Positions 14,939 to 21,988 of a stretch of DNA of 53,912 bases are shown one piece after another. The first letter of the stretch is position 1, and the number at the start of each line of letters is the position of its first letter. The DNA comes from JAKQHY01 sp034429475 (GTDB lineage Bacteria; Chloroflexota; Anaerolineae; B4-G1; SLSP01), in the NCBI GenBank assembly GCA_034429475.1, contig DAOUGD010000278.1, forward strand, positions 1-53,912, read 5' to 3'. Position numbers and translations under genes: made by a program. Below the pieces are notes generated by a model. It had not been told where the DNA came from and did not search any database. It worked only from the letters and a program-made list of their open reading frames with translations.

Positions 14939-16148
14939 GGCAGATCAAGCCTTTCAAGTAGTCCCCTTCGGGGAAGGTAAGGGCGACGGGATGGTCACTG
15001 CTCTGCGTCATCCGCCCGGTGATCAGGGCGGTGCGCCCGGCATCCAGCGCCGCGCCGAAGGTGATTTTCTGGAACAGGTCGGCGGAAATCGCGCCGGAGC
15101 AGGAGAAGGTGAACAGCAGCCCGCCGGGGTCGAGCAGGTGCATGGCTTGCATGGCGATGTCCTTGTAACCCCGCGCGGCGCGTTCCACGTCCTTTTGTGT
15201 GGCGGCGAACTTGGGTGGATCCAGCACGACGATGTCGAAGGTGCGGCCCTCCCGGCGCAGGTCACGCAAGACCTGGAAGGCGTCGCCGGTGATGTCCTGG
15301 ACGGCGGTGCTGGCGAGGCCGTTCTGCGCGAGGGTGCGCCAGCCGATTTGCAGGACTTCGGCGGACGAGTCCACGTTGGTGACGGAGAGCGCGCCGGCCG
15401 CCACCGCGTAGAGGCCGAATCCGCCGGTGTAGGAGAAGACGTTGAGCACGCGCGGCGGCTCCACCATCGCCACACGCTGCTCGACGACTTCCCGCAGTTT
15501 GGCGCGATTCTCGCGTTGGTCCAGATAGAAGCCGGTTTTGTGCCCCTTGCGCACGTCCACCAGGAAGGTCAGTCCGTTTTCGAGGATTCCCAGCATGGCC
15601 GGCGGCTCCTCGCCGGTGATCAGCCCCGTCCGCGGGCTGAGTCCTTCCTTTTCGCGGACGTCCACGTCGCTGCGCTCATAAAGCGTGCGGGGTTGCAACA
15701 CCCACAGCAGTAGGCCGTTCATCAGCTCGCGCCGCGCCTCCATGCCGGCGGTGAGGTATTGCACCACCAGGGTCTCGCCATACTGGTCCACGATCAGGCC
15801 GGGGAAGCCGTCCGACTCGGCGTGAACGAGACGGCAGGCCGTCGTCGCGCCGCTGGCGGCGATGGGCATCCGCCCGGTGATCGCGCTTTCCAGCCGCGCG
15901 CGCCAGAAGTCGCGCGATTCCGGATCCGCCTTTTCGTTCCAGGAAATCAGGCGCACTTGAATCTGGGACTTGGGGCTGTAGTGCCCCCACGCCAAAAACT
16001 CCCCCTTGCTGTTGTGGACGGCGACAAGCGCGCCGGGCGCCGGGTTGCCGTCCACGCGCGCGACGGCGCCGGAAAAAATCCAGGGATGCCGCCGCAAGGC
16101 CGCAACTTCACGCTCTGGTTTCAAAATGATACGTGGGATAGAAGCCAT
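14925..16148 (-). CDS. Class I SAM-dependent rRNA (cytosine-5) methyltransferase, RlmI-like
   Basis: The protein has 407 residues. An N-terminal PUA domain (RIILKPEREVAALRRHPWIFSGAVARVDGNPAPGALVAVHNSKGEFLAWGHYSPKSQIQVRLISW) leads to a central EEHEH-type region with GFPGLIVDQYGETLVVQYLTAGM and GHKTGFYLDQRENR. The Rossmann methyltransferase has SAM motif I VLNVFSYTGGFGLYA and motif IV DIVVLDPPKFA; FTFSCSGAIS carries the catalytic Cys of motif VI. The end DHPVALTFPEGDYLKGLICRV is typical. RlmI methylates a 23S rRNA cytosine, but substrate specificity here is inferred only from family. It is first in an operon with a 14-bp overlap to the next gene. Confidence 0.92.
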   Translation of the reverse strand: MASIPRIILKPEREVAALRRHPWIFSGAVARVDGNPAPGALVAVHNSKGEFLAWGHYSPKSQIQVRLISWNEKADPESRDFWRARLESAITGRMPIAASGATTACRLVHAESDGFPGLIVDQYGETLVVQYLTAGMEARRELMNGLLLWVLQPRTLYERSDVDVREKEGLSPRTGLITGEEPPAMLGILENGLTFLVDVRKGHKTGFYLDQRENRAKLREVVEQRVAMVEPPRVLNVFSYTGGFGLYAVAAGALSVTNVDSSAEVLQIGWRTLAQNGLASTAVQDITGDAFQVLRDLRREGRTFDIVVLDPPKFAATQKDVERAARGYKDIAMQAMHLLDPGGLLFTFSCSGAISADLFQKITFGAALDAGRTALITGRMTQSSDHPVALTFPEGDYLKGLICRVVD

Positions 16149-16171
16149 GTTAATCCCCCCTTGAAAATACC

Positions 16172-16233
16172 CTCAACGGATGGACCGGATGAAACGGAAA
16201 GAATGTCCGTTAAATTCCGTCGAATCCGTTGAG
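16172..16233. repeat. Mirrored short tandem array, about 9-bp period
   Basis: CTCAACGGAT (16172-16181) and ATCCGTTGAG (16224-16233) are perfect inverted repeats. Between them AACGGA/ACCGGA-type units switch to TCCGTT/TTCCGT-type units. It lies in the 5' leader of the RlmI-like gene, between its ATG and a TATAAT-like box on the minus strand near 16266-16271. Confidence 0.7.
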
Positions 16234-16291
16234 AAAATCTTTTTCATCTTTGACATTTGACACCATTATAACAGGATCATGAGGGCGGCGA

Positions 16292-19021
16292 TCATTCCCC
16301 CCGCACCATGGCGCGCAGGATTGCTTCCAGGGCGGCTTGCTCTTGCCCGTAGCACGTCCAGTCATTGCGGGCGAGACAGGACTGGCCGGCTGTGTAATGC
16401 TCTAGCGCCTGCTCCGCCAGGGATTTCAGATCGGTGGGAATCTCCGTCGTGGGCGGCGCGGCTTCTGAGCTGGCGGCGGGACTTAACACCGCTCTCAACG
16501 CTTCGGTCAGAGTAGGGGCCATGGCTACATTTTCGCCGTAGGCGGCCAGGACGCGCTTGAGTTCGGGCAGTTGCCCCGACTCGGATTCCAGATACAGCGG
16601 TTCAACGTAGAGAAAAGTGCCGTTGAGGGGGAGCACCAGCAAGTTGCCGCGCAAGACTTGCGACCCGTGCTGATCCCACAGCGAAAGCTGCTGCGAAATC
16701 AACGGGTTTTGATCTATGCGCGCTTCAATCTGCTGCGGCCCGTAGATGAGGCGCTCTTTGGTCAATTTGAACGCGCCGAGCCGTCCGTAATCGTCGCCGT
16801 CGCAGTCCGCGTAGAGCCAGGCCACCATATTTTGCTTTTGTTTGGGGACGTAGGGGCGGATCAGCAGGAATTCGGCCTGCTCTGAATCCGGCAGCCGAAG
16901 GGTCATGTAGTAAGGTTCCATCACCCGCTGACCAGTTTCGAGCGGGACGTCCCACTGATCCTCACGGTTGTAGAAGACCTGTGGATCGCGCATGTGGTAG
17001 GTGGCGTAGAGCTGAGACTGCACCAGGAACAGGTCTTCCGGGTAGCGCCAGTGTTCGCGGATGCCCTGGGGGGCGGCATCGGCGGGGCGGAACAGGTTGG
17101 GGAAGATGGCGGCGTAGGCGGCGGCGATGGGGTCATTGGGGTCTACCAGGTAGAACGTGATCGCGCCGGTGTAAGCATCCACCGTGATCTTGACACTGTT
17201 GCGGATGTAGTTGATTTCGGTGAAGCCTTGCACATCCATCGGCTCGGAGTAGGGGAAGTGGTCGGTCCAGGTGTAGGCGTCCAGCAGCCAGACGATCTCG
17301 CCGTCCACGATGACCGGGTAGGGATCAGAGTCCAGCCACAGCATCGGCGCGATGGCCTGGGCGCGCTCCTGGATCGTGCGGCGGAAGAGGATGCGGCTGT
17401 CCCGGTCCAACGCGGGGGAAAGAAGCAACTGAGAGCTGCTGAAGCGCAACGCCAGCAAAGCGCGCCGCAGCAAGCCGCCTAGCGCCACGCCATCGGGGCC
17501 GGTGTAACGGCTGTAGGCGTTGGTGTCGCCCAGCGGGTAGTCAAATTCGTCTTCGGCGGTGTTGACTACAACGTATTGGTGGGTAGATTCGCCGAAATAG
17601 AGTTCCGGGCGCGTGATTGTCAGCGCCGCGTGCGTGCTGGTGGGCGGGAGGTCGCGCACAGTCAGGACGGGTTGTCCTTCCGTCGTCACTTCTCCCACCG
17701 GACTGAGGGTCAGGCCGTAGCCGTGCGTGAAGACGAGGTGCTGGTTCACCCAGGTGCGCGCTTGCTCGGCCAGTTCCTCGACGTTCAATTCGCGCGCTGA
17801 AAGCACCACCTGGCGTAGTTCCCCATTCAGTGGGTAGCGGTCAATGTCCACGCCGTTGAAGGTGTAGTACAGGCGGATTTCCTGCAATTGGCTGTACGTG
17901 CGCAGCAAGGGGCGGTAATCCCACAACCGCACGTTTTGGAGGATGTCGCGGTGGGTTTCCAGGTCGTCCAGGGTGATGACGCCGTCGGCCGGGTAGGGCT
18001 GCTCATCTATGTCCTCTAACCCGTAGGCGTAGCGGGTGTAGCGGATGTTGTGTTCGATGTAGGGCTTTTCGACGGCAAATTCGTTGGGTTCCACGGTGAA
18101 TTTTTGAATGGCCGCCGGATAGCCGGCGCTCACCAGGGTCAACACGCCCCAGAAGAGGCCGACGAAGAGCAGCGCTTTCCAGTGGGGAGCAAAGGCGTGA
18201 TATACCAGCGCCGCCGCCGCGAAAAAGAAGAAGAGGGCTTCGGCGATGTAGAGCACCATGGTCGCGTTGATATCGGTGTGGCCGGCGCCAAACACCACTC
18301 CCACGTGATCGGATTGCAAGAGGGCGTAGCGGCTCAACAGCCGACTCAGCCCTATCAGGATCAACCAGAGAGCGCCGAGCAGCGACAGATGGGTAGTGGC
18401 TTGTCGTATCTGGATTTGATTGAAGACCAGATAGCGCATCAGTGCGCCACCCAGCCCCAGGAAGAGCAAAATCTGCGCGCGGACGAGCAGCGCCTCGTAC
18501 CAGGGCAGCTTGAAGACGTAGAAGCTGACGTCCTGCCCGAAGATCGGATCGGCAAGGTTGAAGGGCGCGCTCGCGCTCGCCAGCAAGTACGTCTGCCAGA
18601 GGGTGCTGAAACTCATCCCGAACAAGATGCCGACGACGATGGCAACCAGCGTGAACAGTCGCCGCAACGGGCGGGTGGAGTAGGTGACTTCTTGAGCCGG
18701 AATGGCCCCGCCAGGGCCGGCAGCTCGTCCACGGAAGGCGATCCGGCTCTTGAAAACATCCTTGGGCGCGATCCGGTAGGGCAACAGGCTCCAGTTGAAG
18801 ACCAAAAACGCCGCCGCCACGAGGATGGCGACGATGGCTAATCCCACAGAAACCAGGATGCGGGTGTTGAACACCTGGCTATATCCCAGGCTCTTGAACC
18901 ACAGTGAATCGGTGTACAGCTCAATCAGAGTGGCCGAGAAGGTCCATACCAGCAAAACGATTAAGACGATGGTGGCATACCATAGTCCTTGTAACCGGTT
19001 GAACGGCTTGGTTTGACTCAT
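16292..19021 (-). CDS. UPF0182 family membrane protein
   Basis: The protein has about 909 residues from the ATG at 19021 (MSQTKPFNRLQGLWYATIVL), preceded by GGGAG; a longer frame would only translate the GCGAATA repeats upstream. The N-terminal third has about seven TMs. A long extracytoplasmic region follows with family signatures: VEPNEFAVEKPYIEHNIRYTRYAYGLEDI, LLRTYSQLQEIRLYYTFNGVDIDRY, VFTHGYGLTLSPV, PELYFGE, IVDGEIVWLLDAYTWTDHFPYSEP, NYIRNSVKITVDAYTGAITFYLVDPNDPI and LVLPLNGTFLYVEPLYL. The family is widespread in Chloroflexota, Actinobacteria and clostridia and has no established function. Its C-terminus is acidic and helical. Confidence 0.95.
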   Translation of the reverse strand: MSQTKPFNRLQGLWYATIVLIVLLVWTFSATLIELYTDSLWFKSLGYSQVFNTRILVSVGLAIVAILVAAAFLVFNWSLLPYRIAPKDVFKSRIAFRGRAAGPGGAIPAQEVTYSTRPLRRLFTLVAIVVGILFGMSFSTLWQTYLLASASAPFNLADPIFGQDVSFYVFKLPWYEALLVRAQILLFLGLGGALMRYLVFNQIQIRQATTHLSLLGALWLILIGLSRLLSRYALLQSDHVGVVFGAGHTDINATMVLYIAEALFFFFAAAALVYHAFAPHWKALLFVGLFWGVLTLVSAGYPAAIQKFTVEPNEFAVEKPYIEHNIRYTRYAYGLEDIDEQPYPADGVITLDDLETHRDILQNVRLWDYRPLLRTYSQLQEIRLYYTFNGVDIDRYPLNGELRQVVLSARELNVEELAEQARTWVNQHLVFTHGYGLTLSPVGEVTTEGQPVLTVRDLPPTSTHAALTITRPELYFGESTHQYVVVNTAEDEFDYPLGDTNAYSRYTGPDGVALGGLLRRALLALRFSSSQLLLSPALDRDSRILFRRTIQERAQAIAPMLWLDSDPYPVIVDGEIVWLLDAYTWTDHFPYSEPMDVQGFTEINYIRNSVKITVDAYTGAITFYLVDPNDPIAAAYAAIFPNLFRPADAAPQGIREHWRYPEDLFLVQSQLYATYHMRDPQVFYNREDQWDVPLETGQRVMEPYYMTLRLPDSEQAEFLLIRPYVPKQKQNMVAWLYADCDGDDYGRLGAFKLTKERLIYGPQQIEARIDQNPLISQQLSLWDQHGSQVLRGNLLVLPLNGTFLYVEPLYLESESGQLPELKRVLAAYGENVAMAPTLTEALRAVLSPAASSEAAPPTTEIPTDLKSLAEQALEHYTAGQSCLARNDWTCYGQEQAALEAILRAMVRGE

Positions 19022-19041
19022 TTCATTCTCCCTTAAAAATG

Positions 19042-19092
19042 GCGAATAGCGAATAGCGAATAGCAAAATCTCTGCGTCTCTGTGTCTCTGCG
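19042..19092. repeat. Two short tandem arrays (7-bp and 8-bp periods)
   Basis: GCGAATA occurs three times (19042-19062). After AAAA come three 8-bp units TCTCTGCG, TCTCTGTG, TCTCTGCG (19069-19092). They lie in the leader of the UPF0182 gene. Confidence 0.8.
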
Positions 19093-19254
19093 TTGAAAAT
19101 TTTCATCCGACCGCTGGTGAATGGCCGGTTAATGCTGAATTCCTCTCTTGATGCTACGGCTAAGTATAACTGCAAATGCGCAAAGCTAAAAACGAGAAAG
19201 TCATTGGGAAAACCAGGGTGGGCGTCAAAGTTTCGCATTTTGCCATGGCGCGGT

Positions 19255-19355
19255 GCGTTGAAACGCCCCCCTGCTACAGGAGGTGCGTTAGAAACGCACT
19301 CCCGAACCCGTTTGAACGGGTTTTGTGTATCAGCCTGCGGTTTCAACCGTAGGCT
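19255..19355. repeat. Cluster of five adjacent hairpins (REP-like array)
   Basis: Consecutive small hairpins lie in the gene-free stretch 19022-19534. They are GCGTT/AACGC (19255-19266), CCCCCTG/CAGGAGG with one mismatch (about 19267-19283), GTGCGTT/AACGCAC (19283-19299), AACCCGT/ACGGGTT (19305-19322, followed by TTTTG) and AGCCTGCGGTT/AACCGTAGGCT with one G-U (19332-19355). No protein is encoded. The pattern fits a repetitive extragenic palindrome block; the fourth hairpin could also work as a weak terminator. Confidence 0.6.
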
Positions 19356-19534
19356 TGAAAGTTTGTTCAAATGTGTTATGCTAAGACCTGGTTAGGGTTT
19401 AGTTTGCCTCCTGTCCATCTGACCAGGTGTGGGACTGTTCAAGTGGCTAGTAGACACTCCCACAATCTTCGTTATACTGGATATGTTAAGGCAGGCAATA
19501 CAATCAGATTTTGTTATCTTTGAGGGAGGAACAC

Positions 19535-19633
19535 GATGGTTAAGAAAACACGACTGTTTATGGCTGAGTTGGCTATGGCGTGCATGACAGTGCATCGGGC
19601 GTCCGTTGGGAGCGGAACTCGACCGCCGGGATG
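19535..19633 (+). CDS. Possible 32-residue leader peptide
   Basis: A short frame MVKKTRLFMAELAMACMTVHRASVGSGTRPPG starts at 19535, 6 nt after GAGGGAGGA, a ribosome site as strong as any in the window. A TATACT box lies upstream near 19472. There is no recognisable family. It stands 31 bp before the structured RNA candidate and 260 bp before the ABC exporter pair, so it could be a leader ORF, or a decayed gene start with a surviving ribosome site. Confidence 0.35.
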
Positions 19634-19663
19634 ATATTTAGCGACCGTTAACGACAATAGTGC

Positions 19664-19810
19664 AGGTATCCCTATGCGGCGGCGACGCTTTGGCGTTGCT
19701 GAGTGGCATAGGTTGACGGTTAATAGATACCTTACCGGCGAGCGGGTTCCCAACCATCAGGTTGGGGTGGGTATGTTGTTACCCACAATGCGGAAAAAGC
19801 CCCGCTCGCT
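19664..19810 (+). ncRNA. Candidate two-domain structured RNA upstream of the ABC exporter genes
   Basis: Domain 1 (19664-19732) is three nested stems: AGGTATC/GATACCT (19664-19670 with 19726-19732), CCTATGC/GCATAGG (19671-19677 with 19706-19712) and GCGACGC/GCGTTGC (19682-19688 with 19693-19699, one G-U). Domain 2 (19738-19809) is a three-way junction. GCGAGCGGG/CCCGCTCGC (19738-19746 with 19801-19809) encloses CCCAACC-ATCA-GGTTGGG (19749-19766) and, directly stacked, GTGGGTA/TACCCAC (19767-19773 with 19780-19786). T4 follows. No protein homology was seen in any frame. It matches no riboswitch class I can recall. The pairing alone does not fix the strand. Position favours plus, 83 nt before the exporter ATG. 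Confidence 0.5.
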
Positions 19811-19892
19811 TTTGCGTGTATGGCGGGCAGCGGCAGAAGGGAAAATCCCCCATTTCATTATCAAGATAGCACGGTGGCGAAGGTAAGAAACT

Positions 19893-21899
19893 ATGTCTCA
19901 AAAATTGAACCCAAAACTGGAACAGAAACTAACCCTGGACTTGAAGACCACGTTGTCGCGCAATCGCCTGGTGGGCCTCTGGCAGATGTTGAAGGGCTTC
20001 CGCCTCTTGTTTGTCGGCGCACTTCTGGCTGTGATGGTCAGCGCCTTGGCGCGCACGTATTACTATCAAGTGCTGCGGTACGTGGTAGATGAGTTGCTGA
20101 ACGGCAGCGAGTCTATGTCAAACTTGCCGTGGATTGCCCTGATTTTCGTGGGACTGGCGGCGCTGGAAGGGACGTTTGCCTATTTTCGCGGCGATTGGTC
20201 GGCAAAGATGTCGGAAGGCATTACATTGCGGCTGCGCAACTACCTGTACGACCACATCCAACGCCTGCCGTTTGCCTTTCACGATTACGCCAAGACCGGT
20301 GAACTGATTCAGCGCGTCACTTCGGATGTGGACGCCTTGCGGCGTTTTTACGCCGATCAGGCGTTAGGGATCGGGCGCATCATCGCGCTGTTCTTCATCA
20401 ACTTCACGATGATGATGCAGATGAGTCCCCGGCTGGCCTGGCTTTCTGTCATCACGATGCCGCTGATCGTGGCGATGTCGTACTGGTTCTTCGGGCGCGT
20501 CTCCAAGGCTTACGACCACTACCAGGATCAGGAAGCCAAGCTCTCGACGACGCTCCAGGAAAACCTGACCGGCGTGCGTGTGGTGCGCGCTTTCGCCCGG
20601 CAGAACTACGAGATGGACAAATTCAACCGCGAGAACTGGGAGAAGTACCGGCGCGGCAAGAAGCTGCTCGTAATGCACTCCCTTTACTGGCCGATCTCCG
20701 ACATCGTGTGCGCCATCCAGACGATCGTGGTGATGGCAACCGGCGCTTTGATGGCGATCCGTGGAGAGATCACCGTCGGCACTTACATGGCGATGATGGG
20801 GATGCTGGTCTGGATCATCTGGCCGATGCGCAACCTGGGCCGCTTGATCGTCCAGGTTTCGACGGGGTTGGTGTCGTACCAGCGCGTGGTGGACGTGATC
20901 GCGCAGGATCGGGAGGACATCGTCAGCGGCTCGGTGCCGGCGGAGACGCAGATTCAGGGCGGCGTGACCTTCGAGAACGTCAGCTTTGCCTACGAGCCGA
21001 TGGAAGTCCTCAAGGAGCACAAGAAGGTCGAGAAGAAGCGCAAATCGCGCAAGGACGAGCCGGCGCCTGAGCCGGAAGAGAAGAAGGCGGAAGAGCTAAA
21101 GCCGGTCGAAGTCCTGCACAACATCTCTTTCACCTGCGCACCGGGACAGGTTGTCGCGCTGCTGGGATCAACCGGCTCCGGCAAGACCAGCATCATCAAT
21201 CTGCTGCTGCGCTTCTACGAATACCAGTCCGGCCACATCTGGCTGGACGGCGTCGAACTCACGGAGTATCCAAAGTCACTGCTGCGCCACAATGTAGGGA
21301 TCGTGGAGCAGGAGCCGTTCCTCTTCTCCCGCAGCATCCGCGAAAACATCTCTTACGGCGCGGGGCGCGAAGTGACGCAGACCGAGGTCGAGCAGGCGGC
21401 GCAGGCGGCGGCGATTCACGACATCATCCTGACGTTCCCGGAGGGCTACGACACCATCATCGGGGAGAAGGGCGTGACGTTGTCCGGTGGGCAGCGGCAG
21501 CGCGTGGCGATTGCCCGCGCCCTGCTCAAAGACCCGCGCATCCTGGTGCTGGACGATGCCACGTCGTCGGTGGACACCGAAACGGAAGAGCAGATTCAGC
21601 AGGCATTGAACGTCCTGATTCCGGGGCGCACGACCTTCATCATCGCCCACCGCATCCAGACGGTGATGAACGCCGACTTGATCCTGGTGCTGGATAAGGG
21701 CCGAGTGATTCAGGCCGGGACGCACGCCGAACTGCTCCGTCAGGAAGGCCTGTACCGCGACATCTACGACATCCAATCGCGGATCGAAGAGGAAATCGTC
21801 GAAGAAGTGTCCGACGCGGTGGAAGAAGAACTGGCCGACGAGTTTGAGACTGAAGAAACGCTCGCGCCGGTTTACGCCTCCGTCATGGCGCTGAACTGA
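19893..21899 (+). CDS. ABC exporter, subunit 1 (TMD-NBD; degenerate-site Walker B)
   Basis: The protein has 668 residues with six TMs (about residues 25-310) and an NBD. Motifs are A-loop VSFAYEP, Walker A GSTGSGKTS (near 425), Q-loop VEQEPFLFS, signature LSGGQRQRVAIARALL, Walker B ILVLDDATSSVD (near 555) and H-loop IIAHRI. The residue after the Walker B Asp is Asp, not the catalytic Glu, as in the degenerate-site subunit of heterodimeric exporters (for example TM287). Between the A-loop strand and Walker A is a highly charged insertion of about 35 residues (EHKKVEKKRKSRKDEPAPEPEEKKAEELK), absent from typical members. The C-terminus is acidic. It pairs with the next gene; the substrate (drug or lipid) is unknown. 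Confidence 0.93.
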   Translation: MSQKLNPKLEQKLTLDLKTTLSRNRLVGLWQMLKGFRLLFVGALLAVMVSALARTYYYQVLRYVVDELLNGSESMSNLPWIALIFVGLAALEGTFAYFRGDWSAKMSEGITLRLRNYLYDHIQRLPFAFHDYAKTGELIQRVTSDVDALRRFYADQALGIGRIIALFFINFTMMMQMSPRLAWLSVITMPLIVAMSYWFFGRVSKAYDHYQDQEAKLSTTLQENLTGVRVVRAFARQNYEMDKFNRENWEKYRRGKKLLVMHSLYWPISDIVCAIQTIVVMATGALMAIRGEITVGTYMAMMGMLVWIIWPMRNLGRLIVQVSTGLVSYQRVVDVIAQDREDIVSGSVPAETQIQGGVTFENVSFAYEPMEVLKEHKKVEKKRKSRKDEPAPEPEEKKAEELKPVEVLHNISFTCAPGQVVALLGSTGSGKTSIINLLLRFYEYQSGHIWLDGVELTEYPKSLLRHNVGIVEQEPFLFSRSIRENISYGAGREVTQTEVEQAAQAAAIHDIILTFPEGYDTIIGEKGVTLSGGQRQRVAIARALLKDPRILVLDDATSSVDTETEEQIQQALNVLIPGRTTFIIAHRIQTVMNADLILVLDKGRVIQAGTHAELLRQEGLYRDIYDIQSRIEEEIVEEVSDAVEEELADEFETEETLAPVYASVMALN

Positions 21900-21908
21900 G
21901 TCAATGCC

Positions 21909-21957
21909 GTGAAACGTGATGCGTGAGATCATCACGTTTCACGCATCACGTTTCACG
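21909..21957. repeat. Perfectly mirrored heptamer array
   Basis: Seven 7-bp units (GTGAAAC, GTGATGC, GTGAGAT, CATCACG, TTTCACG, CATCACG, TTTCACG). GTGAAACGTGATGCGTGA (21909-21926) is the exact reverse complement of 21939-21956, an 18-bp perfect stem. It fills the spacer between the two exporter subunits. Confidence 0.88.
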
Positions 21958-21988
21958 CAAATGAACCGTTTTCAAAGAGGGAAAGAAC

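Noticed and set aside
19093..19395. Plus-strand 100-codon frame across the hairpin cluster
   Set aside because: It translates palindromic repeats, has no ribosome site and no protein-like composition.
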